Of a DNA stretch of 64,000 nt, positions 1-8,051 are shown in pieces. Source of the DNA: Bradyrhizobium sp. 138 (GTDB lineage: Bacteria > Pseudomonadota > Alphaproteobacteria > Rhizobiales > Xanthobacteraceae); assembly GCF_023074075.1 (NCBI RefSeq), contig NZ_JADPKT010000081.1, forward strand, positions 62,001 to 126,000, given 5' to 3'. The position numbers were made by a program, and so were the translations under genes. Within the stretch, counting starts at the first letter, position 1; each line of letters begins with the position of its first letter. The notes below the pieces were generated by a model. It was not told where the DNA came from and did no database searches. It saw only the letters and a list, made by a program, of their open reading frames with translations.

Positions 1-434
1 GCCGGGCTGTCGATTGCCACCGCCTTTGCCGCCGGATGCGGCGCAACCCATTTGCTCCGGCCGGCACTTGCCGCCGAGAACATCACCGCGCAGATCATCC
101 ATACCGGCGAGATGGAGGGTGATGCGCTCGGGTCTGCCAATGCGGTCGGCTACCGCTCAAAAATGTTCGCGAGCGCGGACGGCGCCACCGTCTCGATCCA
201 GGTCGGCAACGTGCCCAAGCACATGCATCCCAACACCAACGAGATCCAGTACATCCTGGACGGCACCGGCACGATCTGGCTCGGCGACAAGGAGGTGACG
301 GTGAAGCCCGGCGACCTCGTGATCATTCCGAAGGGCACGCCGATGGCGGCACCAAGCCGATCAGCGGACAGGTCAAGGCGATCGCGATCAAGACCCCGCC
401 GCAGGCGCCCGACGACACCAAGCTGTTGGATTGA
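1..434 (+). pseudogene. Cupin-domain protein, 5' truncated by window edge, frameshifted near its end
   Basis: The reading frame is open from base 1 (start codon outside the window). It begins with a hydrophobic, signal-peptide-like stretch ending in ALAAE, followed by a small cupin domain: histidines in KHMHPNTNEIQYILDG (cupin motif 1) and PGDLVIIPKGTP (start of motif 2). After codon 340-342 (ccg) the frame derails into Arg/Ser-rich sequence. One extra base there would give PKGTPHGGTKPISG and run on to KLLD with a TGA at 432-434, a typical cupin end that restores the motif 2 histidine. I infer a single-base deletion between about 342 and 343. It may be real or a sequencing error. A periplasmic sugar- or acid-binding cupin role is only family-level inference. 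Confidence 0.75.
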
Positions 435-482
435 GCGGTCACGCTATCGGGGCTCGCGACGATACGCGGGCCCCGCTTCCAC

Positions 483-1271
483 CTAGCCGCGCCCGTCCGA
501 CGCCGTCGGCCGCCACACCAAGAGCCTGCGCTCGACCAGCGTGACGCCATAGTCGATCAGGATCACGAACGCCGACAGCACGAACATGCCGGCGAACACG
601 CCGGCGACGTCGAACACGCCTTCGGCCTGCTGGATCAGATAGCCGAGACCCGCTGCCGACCCCAGATATTCGCCGACGACCGCGCCGACCACGGCGAAGC
701 CGACCGAGGTGTGCAGCGAGGAGAACATCCAGGACAGCGCCGAGGGCCAATAGACGTGCTGCATCAGCTGCCGCTCGCTCATGCCGAGCATGCGGCCATT
801 GTCGAGCACGGTGCGGCTGACCTCCTTCACGCCCTGATAGACGTTGAAGAAGACGATGAAGAACACCAGCGTGACGCCGAGCGCGACCTTGGACCAGATG
901 CCGAGCCCAAGCCACAACGCGAAGATCGGCGCCAGCACCACGCGCGGCAGCGCGTTGACCATCTTCACGTAAGGGTCGAACACCGCCGCGACCAGCGGCT
1001 GACGCGCGAACCAGAAGCCGACCAGCACGCCGCCGGCCGATCCGATCACAAAGGCCAGAATCGATTCCGTCAGCGTGATGCCGAGATGTTTCCAGATCAC
1101 GCCGGACGAGAACCACTTCACGATCTGGCTGAACACGTCGAACGGGTTGGAGAAGAAGAACGGCGGCAACAGGATCTTGCCGAACACCGGGACGGTCGAC
1201 AGCACCTGCCACAGCACGATGCAGATAACAGCGACCAGGATTTGCAGTGCAAGCAGCGTCGGGCGCGACAT
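483..1271 (-). CDS. ABC transporter permease, SsuC/TauC (nitrate/sulfonate/taurine) type
   Basis: This 262-residue inner-membrane protein has about six hydrophobic segments and the BPD_transp_1 fold. Its cytoplasmic EAA-like loop lies around VSRTVLDNGRMLGMSERQLM, the contact for the ATPase. Length and style fit SsuC/TauC/ThiX permeases that import organic anions or pyrimidine-like compounds. The ATG overlaps the TGA of the upstream ATPase gene (ATGA), so the two are translationally coupled. No periplasmic binding protein gene is adjacent, so the substrate cannot be named. Confidence 0.9.
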   Translation of the reverse strand: MSRPTLLALQILVAVICIVLWQVLSTVPVFGKILLPPFFFSNPFDVFSQIVKWFSSGVIWKHLGITLTESILAFVIGSAGGVLVGFWFARQPLVAAVFDPYVKMVNALPRVVLAPIFALWLGLGIWSKVALGVTLVFFIVFFNVYQGVKEVSRTVLDNGRMLGMSERQLMQHVYWPSALSWMFSSLHTSVGFAVVGAVVGEYLGSAAGLGYLIQQAEGVFDVAGVFAGMFVLSAFVILIDYGVTLVERRLLVWRPTASDGRG

Positions 1272-2089
1272 CAGACCGCCTCCGCCGCGTGCGTGGATTG
1301 CGCGTAGCCCTTCATCACCTCGTCCTTCAGCACGCTCCAGATCTCGCGATGGAGCGCATGGAACTCCTTGTCGAGCCGCACCTCGAAGATATCGCGCGGG
1401 CGCGGCAAGCTGACGCGCCAGTCGCCGATGATCCGCGAGGACGGCCCCGCCGACATGATCACGACGCGGTCGGCGAGCGCGATCGCCTCTTCGAGATCAT
1501 GGGTGACGAACAGCACGGCCTTGCGATCGGCATTCCAGAGCTCGAGCAGCAGATTGCCCATCACCTGGCGCGTCTGCGCATCGAGCGGCCCGAACGGCTC
1601 GTCCATCAGCAGGATTTTTGGGTCGCGGATCAGCACCTGCGCCAGCGCGACGCGCTTGCGCTGGCCGCCGGAGAGCATGTGCGGATAGCGGCCCGCGAAC
1701 GCGCCGAGGCCGACCGAAGTCAGCCATTGCTGCGCCCGCGGCAGCGCTTCGGCGCGCGGCGTGCCCTTGATCTCGAGCCCGATCGCGACATTGTCGAGCG
1801 CGGTCTTCCACGGGAACAAGGCGTCGGCCTGGAACAGGTAGCCGGCATCCCGGTTCAGCCCCGCCAGCGGCTGGTCGAATATCCCGACACTGCCGGCGGC
1901 GGGCTTCAGCAGCCCGGCCGCAACGTTGAGCAGCGTGGATTTCCCGCAGCCCGTCGGGCCGACAATGGCCACGAACTCGCCCTGCGCCACCGCGAGATGG
2001 GCTTTCTCCACCGCCGTATAGACCCGCCCGTCCCCGAGGCGGAACGCGACCTTGGTATCTTCCAGCGCCACTGCCGTGGGCGTTGTCAT
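1271..2089 (-). CDS. ABC transporter ATP-binding protein, SsuB/TauB type
   Basis: This 272-residue cytoplasmic ATPase powers the permease encoded just downstream. It has Walker A GPTGCGKST, a Q-loop, the signature LSGGQRKR, Walker B ILLMDEPFG and a switch histidine in FVTHDLEEA. I chose the ATG at 2089 because a good Shine-Dalgarno (GGAGG) lies about 7 bases upstream; the longer frame adds only a non-conserved N-terminus. It forms a two-gene unit with the permease. The 137-bp gap to the next, divergent gene shows no binding-protein gene. Confidence 0.9.
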   Translation of the reverse strand: MTTPTAVALEDTKVAFRLGDGRVYTAVEKAHLAVAQGEFVAIVGPTGCGKSTLLNVAAGLLKPAAGSVGIFDQPLAGLNRDAGYLFQADALFPWKTALDNVAIGLEIKGTPRAEALPRAQQWLTSVGLGAFAGRYPHMLSGGQRKRVALAQVLIRDPKILLMDEPFGPLDAQTRQVMGNLLLELWNADRKAVLFVTHDLEEAIALADRVVIMSAGPSSRIIGDWRVSLPRPRDIFEVRLDKEFHALHREIWSVLKDEVMKGYAQSTHAAEAV

Positions 2090-2226
2090 GTATTTCCTCC
2101 GAATTTGGCCCGATGCCTTAGCCGCTCGCGCGACCAAGTTCAATCAAGGCGCCAAGCGTGCTAGGCATGGTGGTCACCTCCTTCACCCTCGCCCGCCAGG
2201 GAAGGGTAAGCGCGAGCCTATCTGAG

Positions 2227-3009
2227 ATGCCCTCCAAACCGGCCATCAGCTATGCCCACGTCACCAAGAGCTTCGGCTCGCTCAGGGCCGTCGACGATCT
2301 GTCGCTCGACGTCGCCGAAGGCGAATTTGTGGCCGTCGTCGGCGGCTCCGGCTCGGGCAAGACAACGCTGCTGCGGCTCGCCAACCGGCTGATCGAGGCC
2401 GACGGCGGCACCATCACGGTCGAGGGCGAGGACGTACGAGGCGCCGATCCGGTCGCGCTGCGGCGACGGATCGGCTACGTGTTCCAGAGCGCCGGGCTGT
2501 TTCCGCATTTGAGCGTCGCCGACAATATCGGGATCACGCCAAGGCTGCTGGGCAAGCCGGCGGCGGATATCGCAGCGCGTGTCGACGAGCTGCTGGAGCT
2601 CGTGCAGCTCGACCGAGCTGCGCATCGCGACCGGCTGCCGGAAGCGCTCTCGGGCGGCCAATGTCAGCGCGTTGGCGTGGCACGCGCGCTTGCGGCAAAA
2701 CCTCGCATCGTGCTGATGGACGAGCCCTTCGGCGCACTCGATCCCCTCACCCGCGACGCGCTCGCCGACGATTATCGTTCGCTGCATCGCAAGCTCGGCC
2801 TGACCACCGTGATGATCACCCATGACATGACGGAGGCGATCCTGCTCGCCGACCGCATCGCGGTGATGCGTGGCGGCAAGCTGCTGGCGCAGGGTACGCC
2901 GGCGGAGCTTTCGAAGAGCGAGGACGCCTATGTGCTGGAGCTGTTGCGCACGCCGCGGCGCCAGGTCGAGCGGTTGAACGCGCTGCTGCCAACGAGCGGT
3001 GCGGCATGA
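2227..3009 (+). CDS. Osmoprotectant-type ABC transporter ATPase (OpuCA/ProV-like)
   Basis: This 260-residue ATPase has Walker A GGSGSGKTT, Q-loop YVFQSAGLFPH, signature ALSGGQCQR, Walker B IVLMDEPFGALDP and switch MITHDMTEA. The order and wording match the glycine betaine/choline ATPases of the OpuC/OsmV group. It lacks the C-terminal CBS pair of OpuCA and OpuAA. The ATG at 2227 gives the usual N-terminus (SYAHVTKSFG), but no good ribosome site precedes it; a GTG at 2158 in the same frame is an alternative. The stop overlaps the ATG of the permease/binding-protein gene (ATGA), so the two are coupled. Confidence 0.88.
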   Translation: MPSKPAISYAHVTKSFGSLRAVDDLSLDVAEGEFVAVVGGSGSGKTTLLRLANRLIEADGGTITVEGEDVRGADPVALRRRIGYVFQSAGLFPHLSVADNIGITPRLLGKPAADIAARVDELLELVQLDRAAHRDRLPEALSGGQCQRVGVARALAAKPRIVLMDEPFGALDPLTRDALADDYRSLHRKLGLTTVMITHDMTEAILLADRIAVMRGGKLLAQGTPAELSKSEDAYVLELLRTPRRQVERLNALLPTSGAA

Positions 3010-4565
3010 GCTTCCTCACCGATCCACGCTGGGGCGAGGCGCTGGCGCATCTGCCCGATTATCTCGGCAACCATGTGCGGGTGAGCCTTGCCGCGCTCGC
3101 GCTCGGTCTCGCCGTCAGCCTGCCGCTGGCGATCCTGACGCGCAACCGCCCGGCGCCGCGCGCCATCCTGCTCGCAATCGCCAGCATCGTGCAGACGGTG
3201 CCGGGGCTGGCGCTGCTCGCGCTGTTCTATCCGCTGCTGCTGCTGGCCGCGTCCGTGACGCTGGCCTGGTTTGGCGTGTCCTTCTCGGCGTTCGGCTTCC
3301 TGCCGGCGATGCTGGCGCTGGCGCTCTATTCGATGCTGCCGGTGCTGCGCAACGGCATCACCGGGCTCAACGGCATCGACCCCGCGCTGATCGAGGCCGC
3401 CAAGGGCGTCGGCATGACCGCGCGGCAGTCGCTGATCATGGTCGAGCTGCCGCTGGCGCTGCCGGTGATGATGGCGGGCATCCGCACCGCCGCGGTGTGG
3501 GTGATCGGCACCGCGACGCTGTCGACGCCGATCGGGCAGACCAGTCTCGGCAACTACATCTTTGCCGGGCTCCAGACCCAGAACTGGGTGTTCGTCCTGT
3601 TCGGCTGCGTTGCCTCGGCCCTGCTGGCGCTTGCCGTCGATCAGCTGCTCGGCCTGATCGAGGCCGGCCTGCGTCACCGCAGCCACGTCCGCTCCGCGCT
3701 CGGCGCGGCCGGCATCGCAGCGCTGGTCGCGGCAACGCTGGTCCCGACCATGGGGCGCTCGTCGCAGGGCTATGTCGTCGGCGCAAAGACCTTCGCCGAG
3801 CAATATGTGCTGTCGGCGTTGATGCGGGACCGGCTTCAGACGGCAGGCCTGTCGGCCACGGCGCGCTCGGGCCTCGGCTCCAGCGTGATCTTCGGGGCGT
3901 TGAAGGCCGGCGACATCGATCTCTATGTCGATTATTCCGGCACGCTTTGGGCCAACCAGCTGCATCGCAGCGATATCAAGCCTCGCGCCGAGCTGGTCGC
4001 CGAGCTGAAGACGGCGCTGGCCAAGGACAACATCACTTTGCTCGGCGAGCTTGGTTTCGAGAATGCCTATGCGCTGGTGATGCCGAAAAAGCGCGCCGAG
4101 GCGCTTGGCATCCGCACCATCACCGATCTCGCCGCGCACACATCGACGATGTCGATCGCGGGCGACTATGAATTTTTCTCGCGCCCGGAATGGGCTGCGC
4201 TGCAAAAGGCCTATGGCCTCTCCTTCCGCGCCCAACGCCAGATGCAGCCCGATTTCATGTACGCGGCGGTCGCCAGCGGCGAGGTCGACGTGATCGCCGG
4301 CTACACCAGCGACGGCCTGATCGCGAAATACGATCTGGTCGCGCTCGAGGATCCCAAACACGCGATCCCGCCTTACGACGCCATCCTGCTGTTGGCACCC
4401 AAGCGCGCCGGCGACGAGCGACTACAAGCCGCGCTCAAGCCGCTGCTCGGCAAGATCGATATCGCCACCATGCGCGAAGCGAACTTGCGCGCCAGCGGCA
4501 ACGATGCGACCTCGTCGCCGGATGCGGTGGCGCGATGGCTGTGGGAGAAGGTGGGCGGGCGGTAG
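3006..4565 (+). CDS. Osmoprotectant ABC transporter permease fused to substrate-binding domain
   Basis: This 519-residue fusion has an N-terminal permease of about 215 residues with six hydrophobic segments and an EAA loop (LIEAAKGVGMTARQSL). A further membrane segment follows (about residues 235-252), then an OpuAC-type binding domain beginning at VVGAKTFAEQYVLSALM and continuing through GDIDLYVDYSGT and DVIAGYTSDGLI. OpuAC family proteins bind betaine, choline or related quaternary amines. The fusion ties the receptor to the membrane, as in Lactococcus OpuA and Gram-positive EgtU/OpuC relatives. With the upstream ATPase it makes a complete two-gene importer. The exact ligand is inferred only at family level. 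Confidence 0.9.
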   Translation: MSFLTDPRWGEALAHLPDYLGNHVRVSLAALALGLAVSLPLAILTRNRPAPRAILLAIASIVQTVPGLALLALFYPLLLLAASVTLAWFGVSFSAFGFLPAMLALALYSMLPVLRNGITGLNGIDPALIEAAKGVGMTARQSLIMVELPLALPVMMAGIRTAAVWVIGTATLSTPIGQTSLGNYIFAGLQTQNWVFVLFGCVASALLALAVDQLLGLIEAGLRHRSHVRSALGAAGIAALVAATLVPTMGRSSQGYVVGAKTFAEQYVLSALMRDRLQTAGLSATARSGLGSSVIFGALKAGDIDLYVDYSGTLWANQLHRSDIKPRAELVAELKTALAKDNITLLGELGFENAYALVMPKKRAEALGIRTITDLAAHTSTMSIAGDYEFFSRPEWAALQKAYGLSFRAQRQMQPDFMYAAVASGEVDVIAGYTSDGLIAKYDLVALEDPKHAIPPYDAILLLAPKRAGDERLQAALKPLLGKIDIATMREANLRASGNDATSSPDAVARWLWEKVGGR

Positions 4566-4576
4566 GGTGAGGTTTC

Positions 4577-4697
4577 GTAGGGTGGGCAAAGGCGCGTAAG
4601 CGCCGTGCCCACCATCTCTCGCTACGCGCGACAGGTGGTGGGCACGCTTCCGCCTTCGCTCTTCGAGCTACGGCGGACAAGTCGCTTTGCCCACCCT
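4577..4697. repeat. 121-bp dispersed intergenic repeat, copy 1
   Basis: Starts GTAGGGTGGGCAAAGG and ends GCTTTGCCCACCCT, so its ends are inverted repeats, with further internal inverted sequence (GGCGCgtaaGCGCC). A second copy of the same length lies at 16983-17103. Each copy starts within 25 bases of a stop codon and lies between two convergent genes, so the folded RNA could act as a terminator or 3' end stabiliser for both. Short open frames crossing the repeat are not genes. Confidence 0.9.
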
Positions 4698-4725
4698 TCG
4701 ATATCGGGATAACGGTTATATAAAA

Positions 4726-6438
4726 CTACAGCCCCCTGATCATCCCCGCGTCGATCAGCAAGCGGTTCAGCCGCCGCGCTTCGGCGCCGTCCTTGCAGCC
4801 GTAGAAGAGGCCCTTGCAGCGGAGCATGATCTCCCTCTGCTCGGCAAAGGACGGGTCGAGCGGGATGCCGGCGGCCTCCTGAATCACCAACGGCAGATAG
4901 GGGCCGTCGATCGTGTCCATCACGGCGTCGCTTCTCACCGGCTCGAAATTGACGGCATCGATCGCATAATAGGTTCCATAGAGACGCGGATCGTAGGCGT
5001 CGAGCTTCTTGCCGATGGCGCCCTCGTCGAGCCCAGGCTCGAGGATACCGGGCGCGAACTCCGGCTGATGATCGCCGTAACGCACGATCAGGAAGGGCTC
5101 ACCGGGGAACGTCTTCTTCAGCCCCGCGACGAAGGCCTTGTACTGCTCGGCGCTCATCGCCTGCCGGCGCAGATACTCGTCGATCGACGGCACATTGCCC
5201 GGCGCGCGCCAGTTCGGCAGCAGGTCGGGACGGAAGCGCGTCTCCCAGGGGAAATGATTGGCGCCGAGATAGATGAAGGTGAACAGCGGCTTGTTGGGCG
5301 GCTGCTGGCCTATCAGCTGGAGCGCCTTGTCGTAGAAGAAGCTGTCGGGTTCGACGTCCTTGGCGCCGAGATCCTTCGAATCGAGGAAGCGTTCGATGCC
5401 GGTCGTCATCTGAAAGCTGCGGGCGGCCATGAAGCCGCCATGGGCGGGATAGAGCGACATCGTGTCGTAGCCGCAGCGGCGCAGCGCCAGCGGCAGGCCG
5501 CGCTCGACCCGGTTTGATGCGATGCGGGTCACGAAATAGGCGAAGCGGCCGAACGAGCGCGAGGACAGCCCCGCGAGCACGTTGTATTCGGTGAACCAGC
5601 TCGGCCCGCCATTGCTCTCGGCGAGGAACGTGCGCTGCTTACCGTCCCAGGACTTGAAGTGATCGCCATAGCGCGGCGGCACCTTGATGCCCTGCGCGGC
5701 GCGGATGTCGAAGCTGGATTCATCATGGATCATGATGATGTTCGGCCGGCGGCCCGCGGGATGGCAGGAATCGAGCAGCGGCATGTTGAGTCGCTCATTG
5801 GTCGAAGCGGCCGATTCCATGAAGCCGTATTGCACGAAGTCGGAAACCGAGCTGACGCCGGAGCGGAAGAATTTCGACAGATAGCCGTCGTCGTAATAGC
5901 CGCGCCAGGCCTCGTCCGGATGATAGAGCGAATAGCCGACCAGCGCGGCGAGGCAGGCGAGCTTGCAGGCAAACGCCGGCAGGCGGCGGATGCGGAACGG
6001 ATCGAGCCACCACAGCGCATACATCAGCGGCAAAGTGACCAGGCCCGCCAGGATCACCGACCAGCGCAAATTCGGAAAGATCGTGAACAGGAACGCGACG
6101 GTGTCGCGGTCGATCATCATCAGGTCGATGAAGTTGACCGTCATCTGCACGACGTCGTGCTTGAGCCGCGACAGCAACACCAGCACGACGACCATGGTCA
6201 GCGACAGCGCGCCTGACAGCGCCGGCCGGCGCAGCAGCGTGATCCAGAAGAAGTTGAGGATGCCCCAGGCCAGCGCAAAGGAGAGGCGCGAGGCGAAATC
6301 GGTCTCGGTCTTGTACATCAGCGCGAGCGCGGCCAGATGCGGCGCGGCAACCGCGAGCAGCCGCCAGATGCCGAGCGCGGCGACGCTGGCGAGGACGGCG
6401 GTGGCGGCAGAAGGTCCTGGATTGGGCGCGGACGCCAT
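4726..6438 (-). CDS. Membrane-anchored sulfatase-fold protein (alkaline-phosphatase superfamily)
   Basis: This protein of about 570 residues has five or so N-terminal membrane segments (to about residue 180), then a large extracytoplasmic domain. The domain opens with RPNIIMIHDESSFD, which matches the first metal/nucleophile region of the sulfatase/LtaS/phosphoethanolamine transferase group, and later has VRYGDHQPE, a metal-binding DH motif. Members transfer phosphoglycerol or phosphoethanolamine, or hydrolyse sulfate or phosphate esters on cell-surface glycans. The nucleophile is unclear: Ser in ESSFD is aligned where Thr or Ser is expected. Start taken at the ATG at 6438; a TTG at 6504 is an alternative. 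Monocistronic. Confidence 0.8.
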   Translation of the reverse strand: MASAPNPGPSAATAVLASVAALGIWRLLAVAAPHLAALALMYKTETDFASRLSFALAWGILNFFWITLLRRPALSGALSLTMVVVLVLLSRLKHDVVQMTVNFIDLMMIDRDTVAFLFTIFPNLRWSVILAGLVTLPLMYALWWLDPFRIRRLPAFACKLACLAALVGYSLYHPDEAWRGYYDDGYLSKFFRSGVSSVSDFVQYGFMESAASTNERLNMPLLDSCHPAGRRPNIIMIHDESSFDIRAAQGIKVPPRYGDHFKSWDGKQRTFLAESNGGPSWFTEYNVLAGLSSRSFGRFAYFVTRIASNRVERGLPLALRRCGYDTMSLYPAHGGFMAARSFQMTTGIERFLDSKDLGAKDVEPDSFFYDKALQLIGQQPPNKPLFTFIYLGANHFPWETRFRPDLLPNWRAPGNVPSIDEYLRRQAMSAEQYKAFVAGLKKTFPGEPFLIVRYGDHQPEFAPGILEPGLDEGAIGKKLDAYDPRLYGTYYAIDAVNFEPVRSDAVMDTIDGPYLPLVIQEAAGIPLDPSFAEQREIMLRCKGLFYGCKDGAEARRLNRLLIDAGMIRGL

Positions 6439-6659
6439 CGACGACACGCAACTCTGGTCCGGCGCAATGATACCCAGCCGTCTGGCCGGCCCAGGGCTGA
6501 ACAAGGGCGGCTAGGGCTTCCGGCGCAGCCGGAAGCCTGCACCGTGTCATAAAACTGTAACGGAACGGTCAAGGACAGGCAACGCGCCTCGTAATCCGAC
6601 CTTCGCTTTTTGCTGGTGAGTGCGGACCGCCGCACGCGGCCGGCAAGCCGCTCGCCGTG

Positions 6660-7313
6660 CTAGGGCTTAGCGATCCCGGCGATGAACAGGTCGATCACCC
6701 CTTCCGCCATCCGCTCGATCTCCCCCTCCCCGACGCCCCAGCGTGGAAAGTGACCGTCGAGATTCATCCGAGCAAAACCGTAAACCAGGGCCCGGCCGGC
6801 GATCTGAATACGCTTGAGGTCTGCCGGGCGCAGCAGGCCCTGCTCCGCCGCCTCGGCCAGGATCCCCTCGGTCAGCGCGATCAACTCGGCATTGTCCCGC
6901 GTCAGTTCAGCGGAGCTCCCATGGACGAAATAACGCCCGGTGGAGATGATCTCGAAATGGGCGGGATTGCGCATCGCCCAGCGCAGGTAAGCGAGGCCGA
7001 AGGCACGGAAACGGGCGAGCGGGCCGGCGGCCGGAGCCTCGCTCAGCGCCGCCTCGATCTCGGCACGAAAACGCCGCTGCGCCTCCTCGGCCGCCGCCGC
7101 CATCAGGGCGTCGCGGTTCGGGAAGTGCCGGAATGGCGCGCCCGGCGACACTGCGGCCCGGCGCGCGGCCTCGCGGACAGAGACCTCCGCGCCCTCCGCC
7201 GCCAGCTGCAGCGCAGCATCGATCAGGACGCGGCGAAGGTCGCCGTGGTGATACGGCCGGGCTGGGGCTCTGGGGCGGCGGGCACGCGGCTTGGACGGCA
7301 AACGGACAGGCAT
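6660..7313 (-). CDS. TetR family transcriptional regulator, WHG-type C-terminal domain
   Basis: This 217-residue repressor has a basic N-terminus, a helix-turn-helix around EVSVREAARRAAVSPGAPFRHFPNRDALM, and a C-terminal ligand/dimer domain of the TetR_C WHG kind (RFRAFGLAYLRWAMRNPAHFEIIS). It is divergent from the membrane protein gene at 7421, and two near-identical inverted repeats lie between them (7343-7361 and 7386-7404). I infer autoregulation plus control of the neighbour. The ligand is unknown. Confidence 0.88.
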   Translation of the reverse strand: MPVRLPSKPRARRPRAPARPYHHGDLRRVLIDAALQLAAEGAEVSVREAARRAAVSPGAPFRHFPNRDALMAAAAEEAQRRFRAEIEAALSEAPAAGPLARFRAFGLAYLRWAMRNPAHFEIISTGRYFVHGSSAELTRDNAELIALTEGILAEAAEQGLLRPADLKRIQIAGRALVYGFARMNLDGHFPRWGVGEGEIERMAEGVIDLFIAGIAKP

Positions 7314-7342
7314 GGCAGCTTCCTAGCATCACCCGAACGTGA

Positions 7343-7361
7343 ATGTAAGCAGCGATTACAC
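7343..7361. promoter_or_regulatory. TetR operator site 1 (imperfect)
   Basis: ATGTAAGC, AGC spacer, GATTACAC. This is the same 8-3-8 inverted layout as the perfect site 43 bases downstream, with one mismatch per arm. It lies 30 bases before the TetR start codon, a good place for autorepression. Confidence 0.7.
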
Positions 7362-7385
7362 CATTGACCAAAGCGTAGCGCCGAA

Positions 7386-7404
7386 ATGTAATCGATGATT
7401 ACAT
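7386..7404. promoter_or_regulatory. TetR operator site 2 (perfect inverted repeat)
   Basis: ATGTAATC, GAT spacer, GATTACAT: a perfect 8-bp inverted repeat ending 16 bases before the start codon of the membrane protein gene, next to its GGAGG ribosome site. A repressor bound here would block that gene directly. Confidence 0.78.
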
Positions 7405-7420
7405 AACGGAGGAAAGCACC

Positions 7421-8041
7421 ATGTCGCAGCGTCAAAACTGGCTCGAAGGCTGGCGGCTGCTTGCCGCCCTCGCGTTGAGCCTGGTCGTCCTTAGCCTGTG
7501 GATCGCCTCGATGCGGCAGTTCGAGGTCGAGGGCGTGCGGATGGTGATCCGCTTCACCGCGCGAAGCTCGCTGCTGCTGTTCTGCCTCGCCTTCAGCGCC
7601 GCGGCACTGGCGCGGTTGTGGTCTAATGGCTGGACGCGCTGGCAGCGCCGCAACCGCCGCTATCTCGGCCTCAGCTTTGCGACCTCCCACGCGATCCACG
7701 CCATCGCGATCATTGCATTCGCTAACATGGACCCGGCTGGTTTCGCGGAAGCCACATCGCCCGCCTCTTACATCTTCGGTGGCATCGGTTATGCCTGCAT
7801 CATCGCCATGAGCACGACCTCGTTCGACCGCGCCGCCGCGCTGATCGGACCACACGCCTTTCGCGCGCTGCACCTCGTGGGCGGCTATTATCTCTGGTTC
7901 CAGTTCATGGTCTCGTTCGGCAAGCGCGTGCCGGCGATGCCGCTCTATGCCGCGTTCCTCATCCCGCTCCTGATCGTCATGGCGCTGCGCATCATCGCGA
8001 TGGCTCGCCACCCGCGCGGGCAACCCGTCGCGGCGGGCTGA
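7421..8041 (+). CDS. Ferric-reductase-like transmembrane protein
   Basis: This 206-residue integral membrane protein has about six hydrophobic segments and histidines within membrane segments (SHAIHAIAI and ALHLVGGYYLW). This fits the ferric reductase-like/MsrQ haem b fold and suggests one or two haems carrying electrons across the membrane. There is no FAD or NAD domain, so a separate electron donor would be needed. A strong ribosome site (ACGGAGGAAA) precedes the ATG. The gene stands alone under the divergent TetR gene. The family call is moderate; a plain hypothetical membrane protein is the alternative. Confidence 0.75.
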   Translation: MSQRQNWLEGWRLLAALALSLVVLSLWIASMRQFEVEGVRMVIRFTARSSLLLFCLAFSAAALARLWSNGWTRWQRRNRRYLGLSFATSHAIHAIAIIAFANMDPAGFAEATSPASYIFGGIGYACIIAMSTTSFDRAAALIGPHAFRALHLVGGYYLWFQFMVSFGKRVPAMPLYAAFLIPLLIVMALRIIAMARHPRGQPVAAG

Positions 8042-8051
8042 AGCACCCGCC

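Noticed and set aside
4435..4680. Open frame starting MSAVARRAKAEACPP
   Set aside because: Part of the 121-bp repeat; the same start recurs at 17085 in copy 2, so it reflects the repeat and not a gene.
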